DNA of 64,000 nucleotides from Shinella kummerowiae (GTDB lineage: Bacteria > Pseudomonadota > Alphaproteobacteria > Rhizobiales > Rhizobiaceae), in NCBI RefSeq assembly GCF_009827055.1, contig NZ_WUMK01000009.1, positions 62,001 to 126,000 on the forward strand, given 5' to 3'. The notes beneath the pieces were generated by a model that was given only the letters and a program-made list of their open reading frames with translations, was not told the origin of the DNA and searched no databases. The position numbers were made by a program, and so were the translations under genes. Below are positions 42,260 through 52,908 of this stretch, one piece after another. Each line of letters starts with the position of its first letter. Position 1 is the stretch's first letter.

Positions 42260-45200
42260 CTACGACGCCTCGCGCAGTTGCTCGGCCGTCTGCAGGTCCA
42301 CCGACACCAGTTGCGACACGCCCTGCTCGGCCATGGTGACGCCGAAGAGGCGGTTCATGCGGGCCATGGTGATGGGGTTGTGGGTGATGATGACGAAACG
42401 GGTCTCGGTGGAGGCCGCCATCTCGTCCATCAGGTTGCAGTAGCGCTCGACATTGTGGTCGTCGAGCGGCGCGTCCACCTCGTCCAACACGCAGATCGGC
42501 GCCGGGTTGGTGAGGAAGACGGCGAAGATCAGCGCCATCGCGGTCAAGGCCTGCTCGCCACCGGACAGCAGCGTCATGGTCTGCGGCTTCTTGCCGGGCG
42601 GACGAGCGAGAATTTCAAGGCCGGCATCGAGCGGATCGTCGCTCTCGATCAGTTGCAGCTCCGCCGTGCCGCCGCCGAACAGGTGGGTGAACAGGCGCTG
42701 GAACTGCACATTGACCACGTCGAAGGCGGCAAGCAGGCGTTCGCGGCCTTCGCGGTTGAGGCTCTGGATGGCCGAACGCAGCTTGCGGATCGCCTCGATG
42801 ATATCCTCGCGCTCGGCGACGATGGCATCGAGCCTTTCCGTCAGTTCCTTCTGCTCCTCCTCCGCGCGCAGGTTGACGGCGCCGAGGCGTTCGCGCTCGA
42901 TCCTCAAGCGATCGAGATCCCGTTCGCGGTCGCGCGGATCCGGCAGCGGTGCATCCGCCGGATGCCCGGCGAGTTTCAGTGCCTCGTGCGGCGCGCAGGA
43001 GAGCGCCTCGCGGATACGCACCTCGCCCTCCACGCGGCGCTCGCGGGCCGAGACGAGGCGTTCCTCCACACGGCCGCGCGTTTCGCGCGATTCGGCGAGT
43101 TGCGACAGGGCGGTGGTGGCGGTGCGGTCGGCCTCGCGCTGGTGGTTTTCCGCCGCCTGCAAGGCGTCGGCCGCTTCCCGGCGCGCAGCTTCGGCATTGC
43201 TCAAGCCGGTCAGAAGTTCGCGGCGCTTCTCCTCGATCTCGTCGGGCGCCTCGACCAGCTCTTCCACTTCCTCGCGCGCCTCGCCTTCGCGGTCTCGCAG
43301 CGTGGCGATATGTTCCTGCGCGTTGGCGGCGCGGCTCTTCCACGTTTCGCGCTCGGCGGAAATCGCCATCAGCCGGCGGCGGCGGTCGGCCATTTCGCGC
43401 GCAAGGCCGTCATGGGCAGCGCGTGCCTCGGCAAGCATCGCCCGGTCGGTTGCGACCTCCATCGTGTGGGTACGCAGGCGAAGGTCGAGATCGGCAAGGT
43501 CAGGAGCGCCTTCCAGCGCAGCGCGCGCGTCCTCCAGCGATTGCGCGGCTTCCTCGGCCTGCGCCTCGATCTGCACGCGCGTCTCGGCGAGCACGGCACG
43601 GCGGCGAATGAGATCGCCGGAGGCGCGCTCGGCGGCTTCCAGGGCATCACGCGCTTCGGCAAGCGCACGGCCGGCATTGCGCTGCGCCTCGCGGGCCTGC
43701 TGCTGGCGCTGCATCTCGGCGCGGATCACCTCGCCGGCACGGGCGAGATCGGCTTCAGCATCCGTCAGCGCCGCGCGCGCGTCCTCCAACGCGGCTTCGA
43801 GTTCCGCAAGGCGGTTCTTTTGCTCGAGACGCAGTGCGGCGGCACTCGGCGCGTCGGCGCCGGTGACGTGGCCGTCCCAGCGGAAGACGGCGCCTTCGCG
43901 GGTGACGAGCCGCTGGCCGGCCCGGAGGTGCGGCAGGAGGGAAAGCGCCTCATCGACGCTTGCGACGATGCCGATCTGGGCAAGCCGGCGGTGCAGCACC
44001 TTTGGCGCACGGACATGGCTGGTGAGCGCGGTCACGCCGGCCGGCAGATGCGGATCGTCCGACGTCGTGCCGGTCAGGCGCCAATGCACCGGAGCGGCGC
44101 TATCGGCAGGCGAATCGAGATCATCGCCAAGGGCCGCACCGAGCGCTGTTTCATAACCGCGATCGACATGCACATCATCGACGACCGGCGTAAAGGAACC
44201 GTCCGCGCGACCAGCCTCCAGCATGCGGCGGATGGTGCGGGCCTCCGTCTCGATACCGGCAAGGCGCGCACGCGCCGTATCGACGGGACCGCGCAGGGCG
44301 GATTCGCTGAAACGGGCTTCCTCCAGCGCCTCCTCCACGGCAACCAACATCTCGCCGGCCGCTTCCAGCACCTCTTCGGCCGATTGCACGGCAGCGCGGC
44401 GCTCTTCCGGATCGGGCAGATCGGCGATGCGGGCATCCATCTCGGTAAGGTCGCGCGCCTGCGCGTCAAGCTGCTGGCCGAGCCGCAGGTGGCGTTCGGA
44501 CAGGTCGCGGATCGCCTTTTCAAGCTGGTTGCGCGCGGCCTGCGCCTCGGCGCGCTCGGCGGTGACGGTAGCGAGGGCCTCTTCGCTCTCGGAAAGCTTG
44601 GCGGCAGCTTCCTTCATCGTCTCGCGGGCGGCCCCGGCGCGCTCATCGGCCTCGGCGAGGATTTCGCCGATTTCTTCCTCTTCCGCCGTCAGGCGCTCCA
44701 GCACGGCAGCGTTGTCGGCCACCATGCGCTCCTCGCGAACGATATCCTCGCCAAGCTGCGCAAGGCGGCGGGTCAGTTCGTCGCGGCGGCGCAGCAGCCG
44801 GGCGGAATCTTCCTCCAGCTGCGCACGGGCGATCTGCAGACGCTGCAGCACGGCGGCGAGTTTCGCCTCGTTGTCGCGCAGTTCCGGCAGCTTCAGGCTG
44901 GCGACGGCCTGGTCCTTGGCGGCCTGCATCTGCGCATTCGCCCGCTCGGCGACGAGCGAGGTCGCCTGGTTGAGCTGGCTTTCCGCCTCGCCTTCCGCCT
45001 CCTTCGCCTGCACCCAGCGAATGTGCAGCAGCATGGCCTCGTGGCGGCGGATATCGGCCGACAGCGCCTTGAAGCGGTTCGCCTGGCGCGACTGGCGCTT
45101 CAGGCTCTCTATCTGGCTTTCGAGCTGCGAGGTGACGTCGTCGAGCCGTTCGAGATTGGTTTCGGCGGCGCGCAGGCGCAGTTCCGCCTCGTGGCGGCGG

Positions 45201-45724
45201 GAATGCAGGCCGGAAATGCCGGCGGCCTCTTCGAGCAGCTGGCGGCGGGCCTGCGGCTTTGCCTGGATGAGCTCGCCGATACGGCCCTGCCCGACCATGG
45301 ACGGCGAGCGCGCGCCGGTGGAGGCATCGGCGAAAAGCAGCTGCACATCCTTGGCGCGCGCTTCCTTGCCGTTGATGCGGTAGACCGAACCGTTCTCGCG
45401 CTCGATGCGGCGCGTGACCTGTATTTCGTCCTGGTCGTTGAAGGCGGCGGGCGCGGTGCGATCGGAATTGTCGAGATAGAGGCCGACTTCGGCGGTGTTG
45501 CGCGCCGGGCGCTGGCCGGAGCCGGAGAAGATGACGTCGTCCATGCCGGACGCCCGCATGTTCTTGTAGGAATTCTCCCCCATCACCCAGCGCAACGCCT
45601 CGACGAGGTTCGACTTGCCGCAGCCGTTCGGCCCGACAATGCCGGTGAGGCCGCGCTCGATGACGAATTCGATGGGTTCGACGAAGGACTTGAAACCGAG
45701 CACGCGGAGCTTGGTGAACTTCAT
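42260..45724 (-). CDS. smc: Chromosome segregation ATPase SMC
   Basis: 1154 residues from MKFTKLRVLGFKSF. Walker A is GPNGCGKSN (31-39). Two long coiled coils (about 165-500 and 660-990) flank the hinge near 510-650 (FTPVVDDVHVDRGYETALGA). The C-terminal head has the LLSGGEQALTAMALIFAVF signature and Walker B PICVLDEVDAPLDD. SMC with ScpA and ScpB forms the condensin that organises the chromosome. The large open frame of about 1460 codons on the other strand is a codon-bias shadow. The ATG is 18 bp past the upstream terminator. Confidence 0.97.
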   Translation of the reverse strand: MKFTKLRVLGFKSFVEPIEFVIERGLTGIVGPNGCGKSNLVEALRWVMGENSYKNMRASGMDDVIFSGSGQRPARNTAEVGLYLDNSDRTAPAAFNDQDEIQVTRRIERENGSVYRINGKEARAKDVQLLFADASTGARSPSMVGQGRIGELIQAKPQARRQLLEEAAGISGLHSRRHEAELRLRAAETNLERLDDVTSQLESQIESLKRQSRQANRFKALSADIRRHEAMLLHIRWVQAKEAEGEAESQLNQATSLVAERANAQMQAAKDQAVASLKLPELRDNEAKLAAVLQRLQIARAQLEEDSARLLRRRDELTRRLAQLGEDIVREERMVADNAAVLERLTAEEEEIGEILAEADERAGAARETMKEAAAKLSESEEALATVTAERAEAQAARNQLEKAIRDLSERHLRLGQQLDAQARDLTEMDARIADLPDPEERRAAVQSAEEVLEAAGEMLVAVEEALEEARFSESALRGPVDTARARLAGIETEARTIRRMLEAGRADGSFTPVVDDVHVDRGYETALGAALGDDLDSPADSAAPVHWRLTGTTSDDPHLPAGVTALTSHVRAPKVLHRRLAQIGIVASVDEALSLLPHLRAGQRLVTREGAVFRWDGHVTGADAPSAAALRLEQKNRLAELEAALEDARAALTDAEADLARAGEVIRAEMQRQQQAREAQRNAGRALAEARDALEAAERASGDLIRRRAVLAETRVQIEAQAEEAAQSLEDARAALEGAPDLADLDLRLRTHTMEVATDRAMLAEARAAHDGLAREMADRRRRLMAISAERETWKSRAANAQEHIATLRDREGEAREEVEELVEAPDEIEEKRRELLTGLSNAEAARREAADALQAAENHQREADRTATTALSQLAESRETRGRVEERLVSARERRVEGEVRIREALSCAPHEALKLAGHPADAPLPDPRDRERDLDRLRIERERLGAVNLRAEEEQKELTERLDAIVAEREDIIEAIRKLRSAIQSLNREGRERLLAAFDVVNVQFQRLFTHLFGGGTAELQLIESDDPLDAGLEILARPPGKKPQTMTLLSGGEQALTAMALIFAVFLTNPAPICVLDEVDAPLDDHNVERYCNLMDEMAASTETRFVIITHNPITMARMNRLFGVTMAEQGVSQLVSVDLQTAEQLREAS

Positions 45725-45741
45725 GCGTTCACCCGTGCCGC

Positions 45742-45780
45742 AAAACAAAAAGCGGGCGCACGGCTTTCGCCGTCGCCCGC
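45742..45780 (-). terminator. Rho-independent terminator after the DsbA-like gene
   Basis: A GC-rich stem with one bulged base (GCGGGCG-ACGGC against its complement) and a GAAA-type loop is followed on the minus strand by TTTTTGTTTTG. It ends just before the smc start. Confidence 0.8.
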
Positions 45781-45799
45781 CGGAAATCCGGTCGAAGGA

Positions 45800-46642
45800 T
45801 CAGAGAAGGCTGTCGATGAGGGCCGACATGGAGTCAACCGACATGTCTCCCGAATAGCGCTTGCCGTTGATCAGGAAGGTCGGGGTCGCCGCGACGCCGA
45901 ATTCCTTGGCACCGCGTTCCCGTACCGCGTTCACATCATCCAGAAGCTTCTGGTTCGTCAAGCAGGCCTGGAAGCTCTCCTGTGTAAAACCGGCGAGTTT
46001 CGACATCTGAAGCAGTGCTTCGCGGCCATCCTGCGCGGCGGCCCAGGTTTCCTGCTGCTTCATGAGCATCGAGATCATCGGGTAATACTGCGCAGCTTCG
46101 GTGAGCTTCGTGGAATCCTGCGGCTGGCAGCGGGCCAGCATGAAGGCAGCCGCGGCGCGCGGATCGAACGGGAATTCGCGCACGATGAAACGCGCCTTGC
46201 CGCTATCGACATACTTCGCCTTGATCGCGTCGAAGGTGTTGTTGTGGAAGGCCGCGCAGTGCGGGCAGGTCGTCGACATGTATTCGACGATGGTGACGGG
46301 GGCGTTCGCCTCGCCCAGAATCATGTCCGGCAGCGCGCCCGGCTTCAGCACTTCCGCCATGTCGACATCGCCTTCGGCGGACGGAACCTCTGCCGCAGGC
46401 TTCTGAGCCGTCTCGGCCGGGGTCGTGGTGGTGGTCGTCGTCGTGGCGGTTTCGGTCGTCGTGCCGGTAGACGTCGCCGGCGTCGAGCTTGCGCTTTCGC
46501 CGGTGGTCGTCTGGCTGGTCTCGGGAGCCTTGGCGGTCTCCTCCTTCTTCTCGTCGGAGCAGGCAGCCAGCGTCACGGCGAGCGCCGCAACGGCAGCGCC
46601 GGTCAAGAGGCGCTTCATCAGGCTCATTTCGGAAAGGGACAT
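45800..46642 (-). CDS. DsbA-like thioredoxin-fold lipoprotein
   Basis: 280 residues from ATG at 46642 (AGGAGAG upstream). A lipobox ending in Cys28 follows the hydrophobic leader. Residues 40-90 are a disordered Thr/Ser/Pro/Ala-rich linker that includes eight threonines in a row. The DsbA domain starts near 110: TTCPHCAAF holds the active pair Cys126/Cys129 (CPHC, as in DsbA), and the cis-proline loop is GVAATPTFLING. It would oxidise or isomerise thiols at the outer face of the inner membrane. In rhizobia it is usually found, as here, between dciA and smc. Confidence 0.9.
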   Translation of the reverse strand: MSLSEMSLMKRLLTGAAVAALAVTLAACSDEKKEETAKAPETSQTTTGESASSTPATSTGTTTETATTTTTTTTPAETAQKPAAEVPSAEGDVDMAEVLKPGALPDMILGEANAPVTIVEYMSTTCPHCAAFHNNTFDAIKAKYVDSGKARFIVREFPFDPRAAAAFMLARCQPQDSTKLTEAAQYYPMISMLMKQQETWAAAQDGREALLQMSKLAGFTQESFQACLTNQKLLDDVNAVRERGAKEFGVAATPTFLINGKRYSGDMSVDSMSALIDSLL

Positions 46643-46816
46643 GGTCTCTCCTGTCGGAAGGAATAGGGAATTCTTTGGTCCATCGATGCAAGTCCGAACG
46701 GAAAACCACTTCGCATGCGGAATTGCTCTCGGCACTCCCGTTATACCTGCTTTGGGGCAGGAACAAGCGGAGTTGACGCCAGTAACTTCAAAGAATTGTG
46801 ACCGTTCGATGGTTGC

Positions 46817-47338
46817 TCACGGTGCTTTGCGCGGCATTCCAAGCACCGCCGTGCCGAGGCGCTTCAGCGCCGCCTTCAGCGCCTCGCCCTCGATGCCCTC
46901 GACAAGATCGTCGAGATGGCGGGCCGCTGCACCGGTCAGCGGGCGCGGCTTGGGCTTGCGACGCGGCTGTGCCGCCACCGGTTTCTGCACGATCCTGACC
47001 TGGCTGATCGCCGGGAAACCGAAGAAGCCGTTGATGCGCTGGATGATCTCGCCCTGCTGGTGGCTGAGGAACAGGGCGCGCGCCCCCTCGCAGGCGATCG
47101 TCAGCACGCCCGGCTGGTAGCCGCCGCTCTCGCCCGCCATCTCGGAAGCGCGGCGCGGCCAGGAAATGCGCTCCGGCCGCGTGCAATCGGCAAACTGGCT
47201 GCCGGCGATCTCGTCCCACGAGCCAAGCAGCATCGTATTGATGCCGGCGCGTTTCGCCAGCACCGGATCAATCAGCGCGTTCGCCACTTCGCTGATCTGG
47301 ACGATGCCGCGTCTCGCTTCCTTGGCCTTGGTGTTCAC
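46817..47338 (-). CDS. dciA: DciA-type (DUF721) helicase-loading protein
   Basis: 173 residues from GTG at 47338. The DUF721/KH-like domain covers about 10-120 (DPVLAKRAGINTMLLGSWDE, then GVLTIACEGARALFLSHQQG and IIQRINGFFGFPAISQVRIV). A basic, disordered tail follows. DciA loads the replicative helicase DnaB in bacteria without DnaC. It is divergent from mutY and upstream of the DsbA-like gene. Confidence 0.85.
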   Translation of the reverse strand: MNTKAKEARRGIVQISEVANALIDPVLAKRAGINTMLLGSWDEIAGSQFADCTRPERISWPRRASEMAGESGGYQPGVLTIACEGARALFLSHQQGEIIQRINGFFGFPAISQVRIVQKPVAAQPRRKPKPRPLTGAAARHLDDLVEGIEGEALKAALKRLGTAVLGMPRKAP

Positions 47339-47501
47339 GCTTTACCTTGACTCTCTGTTACGCAATTCGCCACAGGCCAAACCGCGTTCCACGCCTTTGC
47401 CGGACTTGCCGGCAGGGAAAATATTCCTGTTTTTACCGCGAAGCACTTGAAGATCGCGGATCACTCCGCCAGTTATAGGCGCTCCGACCCTATTCAGGCA
47501 A

Positions 47502-48596
47502 ATGATGACCCAAGCCCACCGGACAGCGGCGCCCGCCGACCTGCTTCTTGCCTGGTACGACCGGCATCATCGGGACCTGCCCTGGCGGGTGAGCCCGCCG
47601 ATGGCGGCGCGCGGCGTGACGCCGGATCCCTACCGCATCTGGCTTTCGGAAGTCATGCTGCAGCAGACAACGGTGCAGGCGGTCAAATCCTATTTTGCCC
47701 TGTTCACCTCCCGCTGGCCGACGGTGAGCGATCTCGCCAGGGCCGACAACGAAGACGTGATGAAGTCCTGGGCGGGGCTCGGCTATTACGCGCGCGCCCG
47801 CAATCTGAAGAAATGCGCCGAAGTGGTGGCCTTCGAGCACGATGGCATCTTTCCCGATACCGAGGATGGGCTGAAGGCGCTGCCCGGCATCGGCGATTAT
47901 ACGGCGGCGGCGATCGCGGCCATCGCCTTCAACCGGAAAAGCGCCGTGCTCGACGGCAATGTCGAGCGCGTCATTTCGCGCCTGCACGCCATCACGACGC
48001 CGCTTCCCGCGGCAAAGCCGGAAATGCGGGCACTGGTGGCCGCCATGACGCCGCCGGACCGGCCGGGGGATTTCGCCCAGGCGATGATGGATCTCGGTGC
48101 GACGATCTGCACGCCGCGGCGGCCCGCCTGCGCGCTCTGTCCGCTGAATGCGAGCTGTCGCGTGCTCGGGCGCGAAGACCCGGAATTGTTTCCGCGCAAG
48201 GCGGCGAAGAAGGAGAAGCCGGTGCGACTGGGTGCCGCCTTCATCGCCGAAGACGAGACGGGTGCGGTTTTCCTGCGCAAGCGGATCGAGAGCGGCCTGC
48301 TCGGCGGCATGACGGAAGTGCCGGGCAGCGCATGGACGGCGCGCGTCGATGGCGAGACGGGAACCGAGGCCGCACCCTTTCAGGCCGAGTGGCAGGCCTG
48401 CGGCACCGTCACCCATGTCTTCACGCATTTCGAGTTGCGCCTCTCCATCTACCGTTCCAAGGTGCCGCGCAATGCCGGCGCCGGCGGAGGCTGGTGGCAG
48501 GCAAAGGACACGCTCGACGGCGAGGCACTGCCGACCGTCATGAAGAAGGCAATAAAACAAGCGATACCGGACGCGTTTTCAGGCGGTAGGCAATAG
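47502..48596 (+). CDS. mutY: Adenine DNA glycosylase MutY
   Basis: 364 residues. The catalytic Glu is in WLSEVMLQQTT (Glu50), the helix-hairpin-helix is LPGIGDYTAAAI with Asp151 in LDGNVERV, and the [4Fe-4S] cysteines are Cys203, 210, 213 and 219 (C-x6-C-x2-C-x5-C). A NUDT1-like C-terminal domain with THVFTHFEL recognises 8-oxoguanine. MutY removes adenine mispaired with 8-oxoG. The last residues (GGRQ, stop) are encoded by the start of a dispersed repeat (48586-48668). Confidence 0.96.
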   Translation: MMTQAHRTAAPADLLLAWYDRHHRDLPWRVSPPMAARGVTPDPYRIWLSEVMLQQTTVQAVKSYFALFTSRWPTVSDLARADNEDVMKSWAGLGYYARARNLKKCAEVVAFEHDGIFPDTEDGLKALPGIGDYTAAAIAAIAFNRKSAVLDGNVERVISRLHAITTPLPAAKPEMRALVAAMTPPDRPGDFAQAMMDLGATICTPRRPACALCPLNASCRVLGREDPELFPRKAAKKEKPVRLGAAFIAEDETGAVFLRKRIESGLLGGMTEVPGSAWTARVDGETGTEAAPFQAEWQACGTVTHVFTHFELRLSIYRSKVPRNAGAGGGWWQAKDTLDGEALPTVMKKAIKQAIPDAFSGGRQ

Positions 48597-48668
48597 GAAT
48601 TGGGCAATAGGGGGAGAGCGATCACTGCCACCTACTGCCTCTACCTACTGCCGAGTTCCCAATTCCCA
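48586..48668. repeat. Dispersed intergenic repeat, copy 1
   Basis: Left part GTAGGCAATAGGAATTGGGC and a right part with two CTACTGCC units followed by GTTCCCAATTCCC form inverted arms (GGAATTGGG / CCCAATTCCC). A related copy with five TAGGCAG units lies at 56838-56930. It overlaps the end of mutY. Confidence 0.65.
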
Positions 48669-48685
48669 AGACACACGAGGACAGC

Positions 48686-49303
48686 ATGAGCAGCATCGAA
48701 ATCAGACACATCGTTTTCGACATCGGCAAGGTGCTGATCCACTACGACCCGCATATCCCTTTCGCCCGCCTGATCCCCGATGACGCCGAGCGCAACTGGT
48801 TCTTCGCCAATGTCTGCACGCACGACTGGAACCTCGAGCAGGACCGAGGGCGCGACTGGGCGGCGGCGGAAGACCTGCTGATTGCCGAACATCCCGAGCG
48901 CAGCGAACATATCCGCGCCTTCCGCAAATGCTGGCATGAAATGGTGTCGCACGCCTATGTGGAGAGTGTGGCGATCATGGAAGCGCTCATTGCCGAAGGT
49001 CGCGACGTGACCATGCTCACGAACTTTGCCGCCGATACGTTTCGGCAGGCGCGCCAGCTCTACCCCTTCCTCGACATGCCGCGCGGCGTGACCGTTTCCG
49101 GGGAGATCGGCCTCATCAAGCCCGACCTTGCGATCTACGAGAAACACGCGAAGGATTTCGGCCTGTCGCCCGCCCATACGCTGTTCATCGACGACGCTCC
49201 GGCAAATGTGGTCGGCGCGCGAAACGCCGGCTGGAATGCCGTGCAGTTCACGGATCCGGAGAAGCTGAAAAGCGACCTTGCGGCGCACGGCATTGCGCTT
49301 TGA
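48686..49303 (+). CDS. HAD family hydrolase (HAD-IA, YihX-like)
   Basis: 205 residues. Motif I is IVFDIGKVLIHYDP with the nucleophile Asp12; the second position is Gly as in the YihX group. Motif II is MLTNFAADTF, motif III lysine is in GLIKPDLAIYE, and motif IV is TLFIDDAPANVVGA. Such enzymes dephosphorylate sugar phosphates or haloacids; the substrate is unknown. GAGGA precedes the ATG. It lies in the usual rhizobial order between mutY and ccrM. Confidence 0.9.
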   Translation: MSSIEIRHIVFDIGKVLIHYDPHIPFARLIPDDAERNWFFANVCTHDWNLEQDRGRDWAAAEDLLIAEHPERSEHIRAFRKCWHEMVSHAYVESVAIMEALIAEGRDVTMLTNFAADTFRQARQLYPFLDMPRGVTVSGEIGLIKPDLAIYEKHAKDFGLSPAHTLFIDDAPANVVGARNAGWNAVQFTDPEKLKSDLAAHGIAL

Positions 49304-49340
49304 TTGAGGGGGCGCGACGTACGTAGCGGCATCTAAACCG

Positions 49341-49373
49341 AAACGCCCGGAGCTTTGCGGCTCCGGGCGTTTT
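49341..49373 (+). terminator. Terminator after the HAD gene
   Basis: A 13-bp perfect stem (49341-49353 with 49360-49372) with a 6-nt loop, ending in TTTT. The complementary strand carries AAA before the stem, so it may work in both directions. Confidence 0.85.
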
Positions 49374-49585
49374 CACCTTTCCGGGACTGAAGGTACAAAA
49401 ACCGGAAAAGCGATATCCGGCCTGCCCGGCCGGTTGATCGGCCCTGGCTTTCCGCAACGATTTCCGTTGCTTGGCCTGACGTGTTTACCAGATCACAGTA
49501 AGCGCTTGATGGTTAACATCACCTGAATCGCGCCCGTGGAAGTTGGGGGGATCGCGTCAAATGACGCGTGCACCCTCCCCTCAAA

Positions 49586-49626
49586 AGCCACAGCCCCCGG
49601 TGCAGGGAACACCGGAGGCCGCGGCT
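49586..49626 (-). terminator. Terminator after ccrM
   Basis: A long hairpin with arms built from AGCC, GCC and CCGGTG blocks, followed on the minus strand by TTTTG. It starts 28 bp past the ccrM stop. Between this and the HAD terminator (49374-49585) I see no gene. Confidence 0.65.
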
Positions 49627-49653
49627 GGAGAAACCGTTTTGTCGTCGAGAGGT

Positions 49654-50849
<1,196 letters not shown>

Positions 50850-51015
50850 AAAGACTGAAAGGATTGGAGAAAAAGCGATATTCGTTCCGCGGTGGGACCT
50901 TCGGCGGAATTCAAGCAGCCGCGAATAGATGGTGCGTCCCACCCGTCATTCGATGAGCATGCCGCGCCCTGCCGGCGTGAACGACCGGGTTTGCCGGCAG
51001 ACCGAGGAGAGCGAT

Positions 51016-52692
51016 GTGCGACTGAGAGCAGCCTTCATGCTTCTGGCGGGGCTTCTAGCCGCCACCGAGACGATCGCCGCCGACAAGACAATGATCGTGC
51101 TCGACGCGTCCGGCTCCATGTGGGGGCAGATCGACGGTCGCGCGAAGATCGACGTTGCCCGCGAGACGCTGGGCACGGTGCTGAAATCCGTGCCGGTGGG
51201 TACGGAACTCGGCCTGATGGTCTATGGCCACCGCGAAAAGGGTTCCTGCAGCGATATCGAGCTTGCCGTGCCGCCGGGTGCGGGCACCGGGGATGCGATC
51301 AATTCCTTCGTCGCGGGCATCAACCCGAAGGGCAAGACGCCGATTTCGCACGCCGTCGAACAGGCGGCCGATATCCTGAAATACACCGAGGACAAGGCGA
51401 CCGTCGTGCTGGTGACGGATGGGCTGGAGACCTGCGAGGCGGATCCCTGCGCGCTTGCCTCGGCACTCGAAAGCAAGGGCGTCGACTTCACCACCCACGT
51501 CGTCGGCTTCGGCCTGACGGAAGAGGAAGGCAGGCAGGTCGCCTGCCTTGCCGAAAACACCGGCGGCAAATATTTCCAGGCCTCCGACGCGACACAGCTC
51601 GTCGCGGCGCTGACCGAGACGGTGGCGGAAGCGCCGATGTCGAAGCCTGCGCAGGAGGTGGCGGTCGCCGAGCCCGAACCGGAGCCGGTGCCCGCAATCG
51701 AATTCAACACCGAACTCGACAGCGTGCTTGCAGAGGGCGGCCCGTCGCTTGGCGACAACAACGATGTGTTCTGGCAGATCTTCAAGGCGGACGCGAACGG
51801 CCAGCCCGCCGGCGACACCGTCGAGACCCAGTACAAGGGCAAATATTCCGGCAATTACCCACCGGGCAAATATGTCGCGGTCGCGACATTGCAGAGTTCG
51901 ATCAAGCGGGAGGTCCCCTTCGAGGTAAAGGACGGCGCGGTGGCAAAACCCTTCGTCAACTTCGATGCGGGTCTGCTGACGATCAAGCCGAAGCGGACAC
52001 CGCAGGATGCGGAAGCTGATGGCAATGCGGCTGTCCAGATCGCCTTCGGCGACTATTCCACCACCTATTACGGCACCGCGAAATTCTATGCTTCGGCCGG
52101 CGATGTAACGCTAAACGGCTCCATCGGCCCCGCCAAGGTGACGGAGACCGTCACGGTCAAAGCCGGGGAGACGATCGAACGAGACCTCGTCATCGGCTCG
52201 GGCATCGTGCTCAACAAGGCGATCTATGCAGAAGGCGGGCCGGAGGTCGATTCCGGCGACACGTTCTTCGAGGTGGTCGCCGCCAACAAGAGCATTGACG
52301 GCACCCGCAAGGTCGTCGCCTACAGCTATGGAACCGGAACGAAACTCGATGTCCCGCCCGGCGACCATGTGCTGACGGCGAAACTCGGCTCGGCGACGGG
52401 CGAGATCCCGTTCAGCGTCAAAGCCGGCGAGATGACGGAAGTCACCGTCAACCTCAATGCCGGCGTGCTGGCGATCACCGCACCCGGGGCGAACTTCATC
52501 GAAATCATCAGTGCCGCGAAGGATATCCAGGGCAACCAGAAATCGCTGTCCTACAACTATGGCACCGAGTGGCAGGACACACTGCCGCCCGGCGACTATG
52601 TCGTGCGCGTGAAATATGAGGGCGACGTGGCGCCGAAAGAGGCGAAGGCGACGGTGAAAGTTGGAGAGCGGTCGGAAGTGGCGGTGCAGTAG
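51016..52692 (+). CDS. Exported von Willebrand factor A domain protein with C-terminal beta repeats
   Basis: 558 residues from GTG at 51016, placed by GAGGAG upstream; this gives a clean signal peptide ending ETIAA. The VWA domain (about 23-205) has the MIDAS motif VLDASGSMWG and VTDGLETCEADPC. After a Glu/Pro hinge (about 210-230) come three related beta-sandwich repeats, each centred on PPG(D/K)(Y/H)V and ending near an (L)NAGxL or similar strand. It probably binds proteins or metal at the cell surface. The partner is unknown. Confidence 0.85.
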   Translation: MRLRAAFMLLAGLLAATETIAADKTMIVLDASGSMWGQIDGRAKIDVARETLGTVLKSVPVGTELGLMVYGHREKGSCSDIELAVPPGAGTGDAINSFVAGINPKGKTPISHAVEQAADILKYTEDKATVVLVTDGLETCEADPCALASALESKGVDFTTHVVGFGLTEEEGRQVACLAENTGGKYFQASDATQLVAALTETVAEAPMSKPAQEVAVAEPEPEPVPAIEFNTELDSVLAEGGPSLGDNNDVFWQIFKADANGQPAGDTVETQYKGKYSGNYPPGKYVAVATLQSSIKREVPFEVKDGAVAKPFVNFDAGLLTIKPKRTPQDAEADGNAAVQIAFGDYSTTYYGTAKFYASAGDVTLNGSIGPAKVTETVTVKAGETIERDLVIGSGIVLNKAIYAEGGPEVDSGDTFFEVVAANKSIDGTRKVVAYSYGTGTKLDVPPGDHVLTAKLGSATGEIPFSVKAGEMTEVTVNLNAGVLAITAPGANFIEIISAAKDIQGNQKSLSYNYGTEWQDTLPPGDYVVRVKYEGDVAPKEAKATVKVGERSEVAVQ

Positions 52693-52730
52693 CCGCGAAC
52701 ATGATGGGAAGTCCATACGACACTCCTCAC

Positions 52731-52826
52731 CGTTGTCATCCTCGGGCCTGACCCGAGGATCCATGCGACAAGGTTAGTGTTTGCCGTGTTGGTGGATCCT
52801 CGGGTCGAGCCCGAGGATGACAATGG
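52731..52826. repeat. Long inverted repeat between convergent genes
   Basis: Arms of about 35 bp (52731-52766 and 52791-52826) contain GTCATCCTCGGG and CCCGAGGAT, each arm itself being a smaller palindrome. This CCTCGGG...CCCGAGGATGAC sequence is a common dispersed element in rhizobial genomes, as I recall. Here it lies between the VWA gene and the ABM gene, where it could terminate both. Confidence 0.8.
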
Positions 52827-52908
52827 TGAAGGTTGAGGGCCTTGTGAACGCAACACCGAGGCGTTCGGAACGAAGTGGAACGACCGGACGTGAGCGGGCC
52901 ACTTGCTT

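Noticed and set aside
42278-46666. Open frame of about 1460 codons opposite smc and the DsbA-like gene
   Set aside because: It mirrors the codon bias of smc in a GC-rich genome, has no ribosome binding site or family pattern, and spans two real genes and a terminator.
48686-49303. HAD protein with Gly in place of the second Asp of motif I
   Set aside because: D-x-G at this place is normal for the YihX-like HAD group, so it is not a defect.
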